Shown here: in pieces, positions 23,842 to 31,363 of the stretch
Layout of the letters: each line of letters starts with the position of its first letter
Position numbering within the stretch: position 1 is the stretch's first letter
Source: Clostridiales bacterium
GTDB lineage: Bacteria > Bacillota > Clostridia > Christensenellales > CAG-138
DNA: 64,000 nucleotides
Reading direction: 5' to 3'
Assembly: GCA_004557245.1 (NCBI GenBank)
Contig: SFEL01000002.1
Span: forward strand, 99,127-163,126
Made by a program: the position numbers and the translations under genes
The notes under the pieces: generated by a model
What the model was told of the DNA's origin: nothing
Databases searched by the model: none
The model's input: the letters and a program-made list of their open reading frames with translations, nothing else

Positions 23842-24978
23842 TTATTTTGCCTTGCCAGCCCGATAAGCCTCCTGTACGCAGGCCTGATGTCTCGGGCATT
23901 CCTTGCTGTTAGCATGCACCTTGGAGTTAAGCAGGTGTATGCAGAAGTGGCCGTCAAAGCCGTTGCTCTTGGTAGGGTTTGCCATATGAGGCATGGTATG
24001 CATGCTTGCAGCCACAGTCTTGCCGTTGTATGTAACCCATATGGGGCGCCTGTTCCATGAAAAGCCCTCCAGGCTCTTCATTACGGCGGTGTCTTCTTTT
24101 GTGATAGGCTCGCTGTCCGCGTGATACCAGCCGCCGAAGCGCCTTGCACGGAAGCTTTTGCCGGTACGCACATCAGTCACCGTAAACTTGGCGCCCTTGT
24201 TCAGCCAATCTTTGCCGCCCTTGAACCAGTCCAGCAGCACTACGCTGCCCTTGAGCTTGGTAAACGTGGCGTTTTCTTTTGTGAGCTTGTTGGTGCTGTC
24301 GAATATGGAATTGAGCGTCTCAGCACCGGCGATACCATCCGCCGAGGAAAGCCCCGCTTTTTTCTGGTATTCCAGCACGGCCTTGCGGGTAGCGCTATCG
24401 TATACGCCGCTCATGTCCCGCTTTGACATAAAGCCGCGATCGTATAGCTTCTTCTGCAGCCGCTCCACCTCTTCGCCCTCCATGCCGGTGCGGAGCATGC
24501 TTCCGGACGCGGTGTTGGAGCCGGTGAGCGTCAGGTGGGTGCGGTAAACATAGCCCGTGGCGTCATCGGCAACCACATAGAACCACTCGCCAAACACCGC
24601 CTTTATGCGCACGCCCTTGCCTGCCGTTAACTGCTTTACGGCGTAGGTATCCTCGCTGGGGCCTCCGCGTATATATGTGCCGTCGTCCAATACATACGCG
24701 CCGCGGCTGCCGGAAGAATTTGAAAAGATGTAATCCTGGCGGATATAGCCCACGGTTCCGCTTTTGAGCATTATCCTGTACCAGCCGTTTTCCACCGCCA
24801 GCACCTCTACTTCGCTGCCCAGCTCAAGCGTTCCAAGGGCGTTGGATTCCTTATCAGGGGATTCCCTGAGGTTGACGCCGTCAGCCGTGATTATACCGGT
24901 ATCCGCTGCCAGCGCCCCTGTGCAGACCGCAAGAAGCAGCAGCACTGCGGCAGCGCCTGCCATGCGTTTAAGCTTCAT
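23842..24978 (-). CDS. Secreted SH3/peptidoglycan-binding protein with an unnamed C-terminal domain
   Basis: This is a 378-residue protein: signal peptide (1-25, ALA), two bacterial SH3 domains (about 28-85 and 93-150), a PG_binding_1 domain (about 160-230) and a C-terminal domain of about 130 residues. That domain has ordered polar residues His286, Asp288, Glu290, His331, His344, Cys346, His355 and His364. It is shared with the protein at 29489-30337. The GHFCIH motif is reminiscent of the His-Gly-Cys active site of YkuD L,D-transpeptidases, but I cannot assign it. Its ATG overlaps the stop of the glycosylase gene by four bases. Confidence 0.82.
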   Translation of the reverse strand: MKLKRMAGAAAVLLLLAVCTGALAADTGIITADGVNLRESPDKESNALGTLELGSEVEVLAVENGWYRIMLKSGTVGYIRQDYIFSNSSGSRGAYVLDDGTYIRGGPSEDTYAVKQLTAGKGVRIKAVFGEWFYVVADDATGYVYRTHLTLTGSNTASGSMLRTGMEGEEVERLQKKLYDRGFMSKRDMSGVYDSATRKAVLEYQKKAGLSSADGIAGAETLNSIFDSTNKLTKENATFTKLKGSVVLLDWFKGGKDWLNKGAKFTVTDVRTGKSFRARRFGGWYHADSEPITKEDTAVMKSLEGFSWNRRPIWVTYNGKTVAASMHTMPHMANPTKSNGFDGHFCIHLLNSKVHANSKECPRHQACVQEAYRAGKAK

Positions 24979-25583
24979 CGTTCCTCCTCCGCTCTTATCA
25001 TTTCCCCCAGCCGCCCTATATCCTCCGCCAGCGTATCAGCCAGTGCACGGTTGTAAATCACGCTTGCGGGATGATACTGTGGCGAAAGCAGTATTCCTTT
25101 TCCTTCTATGGTCACGCTCATGCTTCTGCCGTGCAGTTCCCCTATAGTACGTATTTGTTCACCTGCCAGCGTCAGAATGGCTTTAAGGGGAGTATTGCCG
25201 AGAGTGACTATTATGCGCGGCGAAAGCAGGCAAAGTTCGCTTTTCAGGAGCGGCAGCCCCGCTTTCATCTCCGCGCCCGTGGGGGTACGGTTGGATACGC
25301 TCTTCGGCTTTACATTAACGGGGCGGAACTTTATGGTATTGGTAATATACACCCGGCTTCTGTCTATGCCTGCGCCCCTTAAAAGCGCATCGAGCTGCTT
25401 GCCCGCTTTACCTACAAACGGCCGCCCCTGCTTTGCCTCGTCTCCTCCGGGTGCCTCGCCTATCAGCATCACCAGCGGGTTCACCGGCCCCTCTCCAAAT
25501 ACCGGGTGGGAATAATCGCCACGGCCGTCGGACGTTTCGGCTATGCGCAGCCGCTCTTTTTCATAAAGCTCAACAAGGCCCAT
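24975..25583 (-). CDS. Uracil-DNA glycosylase, family 4/5-like, without Fe-S cysteines
   Basis: This is a 202-residue UDG fold. Motif A is GEAPG (42-46), followed by E-A-K-Q-G-R-P-F-V-G; a central N-R-T-P and L-S-P-R-I-I-V-T-L-G and a C-terminal Y-H-P-A (His171) follow. It would remove uracil from DNA in base excision repair. The four cysteines that hold the 4Fe-4S cluster in family 4 are absent: no CxxC at the N-terminus, Phe86 in the KCRP position and Gly109 in the last position. Cys119 is the only cysteine. It lies one base after the PBP gene and overlaps the next gene by four bases. Confidence 0.88.
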   Translation of the reverse strand: MGLVELYEKERLRIAETSDGRGDYSHPVFGEGPVNPLVMLIGEAPGGDEAKQGRPFVGKAGKQLDALLRGAGIDRSRVYITNTIKFRPVNVKPKSVSNRTPTGAEMKAGLPLLKSELCLLSPRIIVTLGNTPLKAILTLAGEQIRTIGELHGRSMSVTIEGKGILLSPQYHPASVIYNRALADTLAEDIGRLGEMIRAEEER

Positions 25584-25584
25584 A

Positions 25585-28551
25585 TTACCACCCTGCGCCT
25601 ACGGGCGGGTTTTCCTCGTATATGGCATTGAAGTTGAGCCGCAGCTGCTCAGTAGCCCGCTTAATATATTCGGTAAGTGAGGCGTTCACGTAATCCTGGA
25701 GGTCCTGCATTCCCTGTATGAGGGTATTCCTGTCCGTATCCGAGATATTCTGAACGTTGTTCAGGTAGTTCCCTATCTCCCTTATGAGCTGCTGTGCCTC
25801 ATTCTTGGCATTTTGCAGATCCTCGTTGCCTCCGCCGTAGTTATACCACGAAGGCGTATGCAGCGAGCAGGTCGCTCCCATACTTCCCCCCTCCATCGTC
25901 ATTGCGTACTCCTCGGAGGTAACGCCGGTATAAACGGCATTTGGTATGTACTGTTTGACCAATATGGGATCAATGTCCGCATACATTGAGTCATTGTGAA
26001 TCAGCACCACAGAGCCCGATATAACATTATAACAATAGGGCGATGCAAGCTGGCCGCTATCCTGACATATGCTGGTCTGTACGTGCATATCGCATACCTC
26101 GGTAGGCGCCGTATCCTGTGCAAACCAGTCAGTCACGGGCAGATGCCCAGAGGAATCTGTATAGCAGGCATCAGTGGCCAGCTTGCCGGATATGGAGCAG
26201 ACGGTGCACTTTGTAAGACCTATCTCGTTGGGGGATTCATCGATTATGGGTTTATTCTGCAATCCCTCATGTATCTTTGACATAAAGGCCTTCCACAGGG
26301 GCGCCGCGTATTTGCCGCCTGTGGACTTGCTCTTGAGCTTTGGCGTAAAGTCATCGTGGCCTATCCATACGGTAGCTGTATAGTAGGGGGTCATACCTGC
26401 AAAGTACACGCTGCCGTAATCCGAGTTGGTACCGGTCTTGCCCGCCACTGTCATGCCGGATATTTTCGCGTTGGTACCAGTGCCGGAGTTTACCGCCTCT
26501 GTGAGTATATCCACCAGCATATAAGCCGTAGACTTCTTAAATACGGTATGCTTTTCCCTTATCTCGTCAGCGTCGAGTATGACCTTGCCGCTTTCGTCCA
26601 CTACCCTCGTAAAGGACAACGGTTCCTGATACTCGCCTCCGCTTGCTATCGCTCCGTATGCCGCCGCCATCTCTATGGGGGTTATGTTTGTGGTGCCCAG
26701 CGCCATTGCGGAGCCCGTCTTCGATATGCGTGACGGATCTACTCCCAGCAGCTCAAGATAATTTGCGCTGTTGTCAAAGCCCACGTGTTCAAGAAGCGTC
26801 CTCGCCGCCGCCACGTTGAGGGAATTCACCACGCCCTGCCTGAGCGTCAGAGGGCCTATGTAACTTTCACTGCCTATGTAGGGGTAGCCCTTTTCGCTGT
26901 CCCATCCCTCGATCGGGCAGGGGAAATTTTTAATTATGGTAGCCGGGGAAGCACCCATATCCAGCGCCGGCCCGTATACCGCCAGAGGCTTTATGGATGA
27001 ACCTACCTCCGACGGGCTCTGGGCCCTGTTAAGTCCCTTTTTTATGGTGGGGGTGTCCCTTCCGCCTACTATGGCCCTGAGCTCGCCGGTGTGGTAATCG
27101 AGCACCACAGCCGCTGCCTGAGGCTCGATAGTAGTTATGGTGTTGCCGTCGGCGCTGGTCTCTGTCTTTGTGGCCGTGCTGGGGTCTGCAAGCTGTGGAT
27201 ATTTCTCCCATGTAGAGAGGGTATCCTGTACCATGTGCTGCATCTCCGTATCCACAGTGAGATAAATATGGTATCCGCCTGTGCGCAGCTCATTCTCTAT
27301 TGCGGAACGATTGGCGCGCGTATCCAGCATATCCCGCTGTTTTAGGAGATGCGTAACTATGTCACGAATGCCGTATTCGACGAAATAAGGCATATCGTAC
27401 AGCTCTGTGCTGGCGGATTTTTCCTTTATGTTCACCCTCTCGTTCAGCGCAGCCTCGTACTGCTCATGGGTTATGAAGCCGCCCTCGTACATGGCCAGCA
27501 GCACCACATTGGTGCGTCTGTCGGTGACGTACATCTGGTTGTTATTTTCGAGGGAGTACTTATACTGCTCCTCGGTTATGCCCTTGGAATTATGCAGCTC
27601 CTCCAGCTCCTGCCGCGCAGAGTCGCTCAGCGTCCTCGTATAGGTATTGGAGCGCGGGTTGGTATAGTAGGGCTTTTGCACCATTCCGGCGAGCATGGCG
27701 CACTCGCGTATGGTAAGCTCGCTCATCTCCTTGCCGAAATAGTCCTTGGCGGCGGTCTTAAAGCCGTAGTTGGAGGCGCCAAGATATACGTCGTTCATGT
27801 ACGCCGCAAGTATCTCATCCTTATCCATGATATCCTCGAGCTCCATGGAAAGGTAAGCTTCCTTTATCTTGCGCTTGTAGGACTGCTCGTTGGAAAGCAC
27901 CTTATTCTTTATAAGCTGCTGGGTTATTGTGCTGCCGCCGTGGGTATCGGTATTGCGCAGGGTATTTATAACGGCGGAAAACAGCCTTTTGTAGTCCACG
28001 CCGTCATGCTTGTAGAAGCGCACGTCCTCTATGGAAATCAGGGCATTCTTGAGCATATCCGGTATCTCGCCTATATCCGCCCAGTCCCGATATTCCATGC
28101 CGGCGTAAGTGGTTATGAGCTTGCCGTCCTTGTCGTATATGTAGGAAGTCCTGTCGCTCTTGGTGAGCTGTGCAGGATCTATGTCCTCGGTAGTCTCGAT
28201 GTATGCCTTGGCTACACCGGTAACGAGACCCAGCCCCGCGCAGCCGGCGATAATTACGGTCACCGCCATGACCTTGAGCACGGTAAACAGCAGCTCCAGA
28301 ATAAAGCTTCGGTTGCCTCTGCGCTCGGTAAACAGCTCCTCGTCCGCCTGCTTTTCCCTTTTGCGGCCAAGCAGCTCCTTAATTTTATTTATGACGGACT
28401 CTATCCGGCCCGCCACGTCCCGCTTTTCTTCCTCGGATTCGCACCCGGGCTCTCTTTCCCGTTTATAATGTTTTGGCATATCTATACGGGTGGTGCCGCC
28501 TTCCTGCTCCGCCCCGTTGAAGCCTCTGTCCTTATTCTCGAAATCATCCAT
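25585..28551 (-). CDS. Class A penicillin-binding protein (PBP1a type)
   Basis: This is a 988-residue bifunctional peptidoglycan synthase. A charged cytosolic N-terminus of about 85 residues and one membrane helix (88-116) lead to a GT51 glycosyltransferase domain with Glu175 in EDVRFYKHDG. The transpeptidase domain has SSIK (518-521), SLN (577-579) and KTGT (705-708). A Cys-rich stretch (C-T-V-C, C-Y-T-D, C-D-M-H, C-Q-D-S) and a helical C-terminal tail follow. It heads a coupled unit with the glycosylase and the SH3/peptidoglycan-binding protein, so wall synthesis and the latter protein are probably made together. Confidence 0.95.
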   Translation of the reverse strand: MDDFENKDRGFNGAEQEGGTTRIDMPKHYKREREPGCESEEEKRDVAGRIESVINKIKELLGRKREKQADEELFTERRGNRSFILELLFTVLKVMAVTVIIAGCAGLGLVTGVAKAYIETTEDIDPAQLTKSDRTSYIYDKDGKLITTYAGMEYRDWADIGEIPDMLKNALISIEDVRFYKHDGVDYKRLFSAVINTLRNTDTHGGSTITQQLIKNKVLSNEQSYKRKIKEAYLSMELEDIMDKDEILAAYMNDVYLGASNYGFKTAAKDYFGKEMSELTIRECAMLAGMVQKPYYTNPRSNTYTRTLSDSARQELEELHNSKGITEEQYKYSLENNNQMYVTDRRTNVVLLAMYEGGFITHEQYEAALNERVNIKEKSASTELYDMPYFVEYGIRDIVTHLLKQRDMLDTRANRSAIENELRTGGYHIYLTVDTEMQHMVQDTLSTWEKYPQLADPSTATKTETSADGNTITTIEPQAAAVVLDYHTGELRAIVGGRDTPTIKKGLNRAQSPSEVGSSIKPLAVYGPALDMGASPATIIKNFPCPIEGWDSEKGYPYIGSESYIGPLTLRQGVVNSLNVAAARTLLEHVGFDNSANYLELLGVDPSRISKTGSAMALGTTNITPIEMAAAYGAIASGGEYQEPLSFTRVVDESGKVILDADEIREKHTVFKKSTAYMLVDILTEAVNSGTGTNAKISGMTVAGKTGTNSDYGSVYFAGMTPYYTATVWIGHDDFTPKLKSKSTGGKYAAPLWKAFMSKIHEGLQNKPIIDESPNEIGLTKCTVCSISGKLATDACYTDSSGHLPVTDWFAQDTAPTEVCDMHVQTSICQDSGQLASPYCYNVISGSVVLIHNDSMYADIDPILVKQYIPNAVYTGVTSEEYAMTMEGGSMGATCSLHTPSWYNYGGGNEDLQNAKNEAQQLIREIGNYLNNVQNISDTDRNTLIQGMQDLQDYVNASLTEYIKRATEQLRLNFNAIYEENPPVGAGW

Positions 28552-28737
28552 TTATATCGTTTGCCTTTCATAAAACGGCCCGGCCCATGGGCCAAGCGCT
28601 GCTATCTTCATTATATTTGGGTGTATTATAGCATATTTTACTGTCCTTTCTCAATACGCCACGGCCGGCATATAATGAATTAACAATCAGTTCATGACTT
28701 TTTATGTCGAAGGACAAATTTCAAAAGGAGCGGCAAT

Positions 28738-29436
28738 ATGGAAAACTGTGGAGATATATCTTCGAGGAAGCGCAGGAAACCATACATAAGAAAGCTCTGC
28801 CTCGCCCTTGCAATGCTGGCTGCCGTTGGCATAGTATGGCTCATCATATCCGTAAACAACCGTATGCGTCCCGCCCTCGCAAACCTTGCGGAGACCCGCA
28901 TAAATTCCATTGCCACGGAAGCCATGAATCAGGCTATAACCGAAAGCCTCAACAGCGGCTCAGACTATGACTGCCTCATAACCTCATATGACAACGGCGA
29001 AAAAGTCTATATGCTCCAGGCTGACGCAAGACGCATGAACCTGCTGGCATCCGAGTGCTGTGCCGCAGCACAAAAACGCATAGCAGAAGTCGGGGAGCAG
29101 GGCGTATCTTTGCCTCTGGGCACCGTGTCCGGGATCACCTACCTTACCGGCCGCGGACCCCGGATAAGGGTCACGTTCACCCCTGCAGGCAGCGTATACA
29201 GCGAGTTCTGCTCCACTCTTTCCTCATCGGGCATAAACCAGTCCCTGTACAGGGTAAACCTAAGGCTCACCGCAAGCATACGGCTTATTATGCCCGGCAT
29301 ATCCCGGAGCATAAAGGTAAGCTCCGAGGCGGCCATAGCCGAAAGCATAATCGTAGGCGAGGTTCCGCAGGTATACACCAACGTAGAGAGCACAGATGAT
29401 ATGCTCAACCTTATACCCACAGAACCGCTGGATTGA
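28738..29436 (+). CDS. yunB: Sporulation protein YunB
   Basis: This is a 232-residue protein with one N-terminal helix (about 20-40) and an extracytoplasmic domain matching YunB of Bacillus (ATEAMNQAI, LPLGTVSG, GPRIRVTFTPAG, PQVYTN). In Bacillus yunB is under the mother-cell factor sigma-E and is needed for normal sporulation. AAAGGAG lies eight bases before the ATG. A sigma-E-like pair (GCATATT and CAATACG, 14 bp apart) lies about 90 bp upstream, but this is a weak match. It is divergent from the PBP gene. Confidence 0.9.
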   Translation: MENCGDISSRKRRKPYIRKLCLALAMLAAVGIVWLIISVNNRMRPALANLAETRINSIATEAMNQAITESLNSGSDYDCLITSYDNGEKVYMLQADARRMNLLASECCAAAQKRIAEVGEQGVSLPLGTVSGITYLTGRGPRIRVTFTPAGSVYSEFCSTLSSSGINQSLYRVNLRLTASIRLIMPGISRSIKVSSEAAIAESIIVGEVPQVYTNVESTDDMLNLIPTEPLD

Positions 29437-29473
29437 TTTTACATTTACACCTATGGCGCACGGGACTTGCCCA

Positions 29474-29482
29474 TGGTATAAT
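29474..29482 (+). promoter_or_regulatory. Extended -10 promoter, probable leaderless start
   Basis: TGGTATAAT ends six bases before the ATG at 29489, exactly as at 33-41 before the gene at 48. No Shine-Dalgarno lies between. Confidence 0.6.
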
Positions 29483-29488
29483 TGTGCC

Positions 29489-30337
29489 ATGAAAAAGCTG
29501 ACGGTATTTATACTTACAATATGTGTGCTGTTTACGGCGGCAGCGGCCAATGCGGCGTCGCCCTCACCGGCTCCGGACGTTACGCCCTCGCCCACGCCTG
29601 CTCCAAACCCGGCCATAACGCCTTATTCCGGCAACGTGCCCGCCTTTTCCGGCCTTATCGGCATGAACTATTCCGGAGACGACGTGGTGCGTGTGCAGAT
29701 ACGCCTGCGGGACCTCTGCTACTTCAATTTCAAGCCCACCGGAATTTACCAGAGCATGACCGCCAATGCGGCAAAGGCCTTCCAGCTCAAGCACACCACC
29801 GATGACGGCGTGCCCATGATATCAGACGGTACCATAGGCGACCAGACCATGACCATACTCTTTCGCCACGGTGTGAGCAGAGCCGATATAGCGGCCAATA
29901 TACCCATAGGCACCAGCCAGGTAAAGGACGGCGCCGTAAAAGGCGAGGCCATGGTATGGAGCGATGTGAAGGCTGCCCTGTCCGTGGGCAGTTCCTATCT
30001 CGTTACCGATTACAATACCGGCTCCACCTTCTACCTCCAGTACGCAGGCGGTGAAAACCACGCAGAGATGGAGGCCAGAGATTCCCAAAGCTCCGCCGCT
30101 GTGAGAGAGGTGTTCGGCGGTGAGTTCAATTTTTCAAAGCGAGCCGTGACCGTCACCATAAACGGCAAGCAGATAGCCGCGTCGCTTCAGGGCTGGCCCC
30201 ACGGCCACGATACCATCCCTTCCAACGACATGAACGGGCATCTCTGCCTTTACTTTGACGGCAGCCTTTCCCACGTAGGCTCGCTGCCAGATGCCGAGCA
30301 TCAGGAGCTTGTATACAGAGCTTCTGGCCAAAGCTGA
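29489..30337 (+). CDS. Secreted peptidoglycan-binding protein with the same unnamed C-terminal domain
   Basis: This is a 282-residue protein: signal peptide (1-20), a Pro-rich linker, a PG_binding_1 domain (about 55-125) and a C-terminal domain of about 130 residues homologous to that of the protein at 23842-24978. The ordered residues are His191, Glu193, Glu195, His238, His251, Cys253, His262 and His271. The first frame ATG at 29396 lies inside yunB and was not used; the signal peptide begins at 29489. There is no Shine-Dalgarno, and the -10 box suggests a leaderless message. It follows yunB by 52 bp, so a role in the spore or its cortex is possible. Confidence 0.8.
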   Translation: MKKLTVFILTICVLFTAAAANAASPSPAPDVTPSPTPAPNPAITPYSGNVPAFSGLIGMNYSGDDVVRVQIRLRDLCYFNFKPTGIYQSMTANAAKAFQLKHTTDDGVPMISDGTIGDQTMTILFRHGVSRADIAANIPIGTSQVKDGAVKGEAMVWSDVKAALSVGSSYLVTDYNTGSTFYLQYAGGENHAEMEARDSQSSAAVREVFGGEFNFSKRAVTVTINGKQIAASLQGWPHGHDTIPSNDMNGHLCLYFDGSLSHVGSLPDAEHQELVYRASGQS

Positions 30338-30352
30338 TCTTTAAGCGCGCAA

Positions 30353-30375
30353 AAGCCGGGAATATTTCCCGGCTT
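30353..30375. terminator. Bidirectional terminator
   Basis: AAGCCGGGAA pairs with TTCCCGGCTT around the loop TAT, with A-rich and T-rich flanks. It serves the convergent genes on both sides. Confidence 0.85.
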
Positions 30376-30379
30376 ATTA

Positions 30380-30823
30380 TTAATCTCTTAAGCCCGCCCT
30401 GGCATCAAGTTCTTTATTGAGTATATCCGCCGCCTTGTCTATCACTGCTATCTCCTCCGGCGTGAGCTGCTCCAGAACGTTCCGTGTTATGGTCCTTACA
30501 TTTTCCTCCAGCATGTCGCTATAACCGTAGAACTTCTCAGAAAGCTCAAGGTTGTATTCCCTGCCGTCCTCTTGCGAGGGCTGCCGTATTATATATCCCT
30601 TTTTCATGAGAGAATTGACCTTATATGTGGCATTCGACTGGGATATTCCTATGAACCGGGCAAATTGTCCTATTGTTGGTCTGCCCAGAGCGTATATTAT
30701 CTCAAGCGAAAAAACCTCCATAGCACTGAGGCTCCCATCTCTTTCCCTTACTCGGGTAAATATCTTGCGATAGAATTCCAGTCTCAGCTTTTGAAAGGTC
30801 TTTAGCATTTTTTCAAGCATCAT
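30380..30823 (-). CDS. MarR-family transcriptional regulator
   Basis: This is a 147-residue winged-helix regulator of the MarR fold. The recognition region reads IGQFARFIGISQSNATYKVNSL and the wing has R-Q-P-S-Q-E-D-G-R-E. The ligand and targets are unknown. The ATG doublet at 30823 has only GAGG eleven bases upstream. It stands alone between a terminator and spoIIID, so it offers no target by context. Confidence 0.88.
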   Translation of the reverse strand: MMLEKMLKTFQKLRLEFYRKIFTRVRERDGSLSAMEVFSLEIIYALGRPTIGQFARFIGISQSNATYKVNSLMKKGYIIRQPSQEDGREYNLELSEKFYGYSDMLEENVRTITRNVLEQLTPEEIAVIDKAADILNKELDARAGLRD

Positions 30824-30879
30824 TCAGATTACGGCCTCGTATCCGGGCGAATCGCCCTGTTATCATGTATCTTAATATA

Positions 30880-31182
30880 TCACATTAGGACTTTATCATT
30901 TTTTCCCATTCCTGTCAACGCGGCCTTTTTCTCTCTTTTTTCCTTGTATTTCATATATGTAGCCATGCCGCCGCGCATATGCCGCTCGTTCTTGTTTTTT
31001 TGCAGCACTTCGCGTACCTGCTCCGCCACATTGGGGTCGATATACCTGAGACGCTCACTCATATCCTTGTGAACTGTAGACTTGCTTATACCGAACTTCT
31101 TTGCGGCCTGTCGTACTGTAGCTCCGCTCTCGACTATATAATTCGCAACTTCCAATACCCTGTCCTCTATATATTCGTACAT
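30880..31182 (-). CDS. spoIIID: Mother-cell transcription factor SpoIIID
   Basis: This is a 100-residue helix-turn-helix protein (YIEDRVLEVANYIV, then TVRQAAKKFGISKSTVHKD) that regulates many sigma-E genes in the mother cell during sporulation. The basic C-terminal tail (MKYKEKREKKAAL) is also typical. The ATG is preceded by GGGGGTAAGG. TCATAA and CATATT lie 12 bp apart just upstream and could be a sigma-E promoter, but the match is loose. It is monocistronic. Confidence 0.96.
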   Translation of the reverse strand: MYEYIEDRVLEVANYIVESGATVRQAAKKFGISKSTVHKDMSERLRYIDPNVAEQVREVLQKNKNERHMRGGMATYMKYKEKREKKAALTGMGKNDKVLM

Positions 31183-31327
31183 TTAGCCTTACCCCCAATA
31201 TGCTTTGGTAAAGCTTATGAGCGGCATACGCCATGTATGCGGGACAGGGCTGCAATTATTTTTTGCAGTCAAAGGGAGTGCATCGACGCCCATTGTTTTT
31301 GATATGTTTTACTTTTTCGGCAGACTA

Positions 31328-31351
31328 AAAGAAGGCCTTACGGCCTTCTTT
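31328..31351 (-). terminator. Terminator after ppdK
   Basis: AAAGAAGGCC (31328-31337) pairs with GGCCTTCTTT (31342-31351) across four bases. On the minus strand it is followed by a T-run. Confidence 0.88.
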
Positions 31352-31363
31352 AAATTTACTGCA

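Noticed and set aside
27349..28683. A 444-codon frame opposite the penicillin-binding protein gene
   Set aside because: It has the same cause, antisense openness; it overlaps an undoubted gene completely and has no ribosome binding site.
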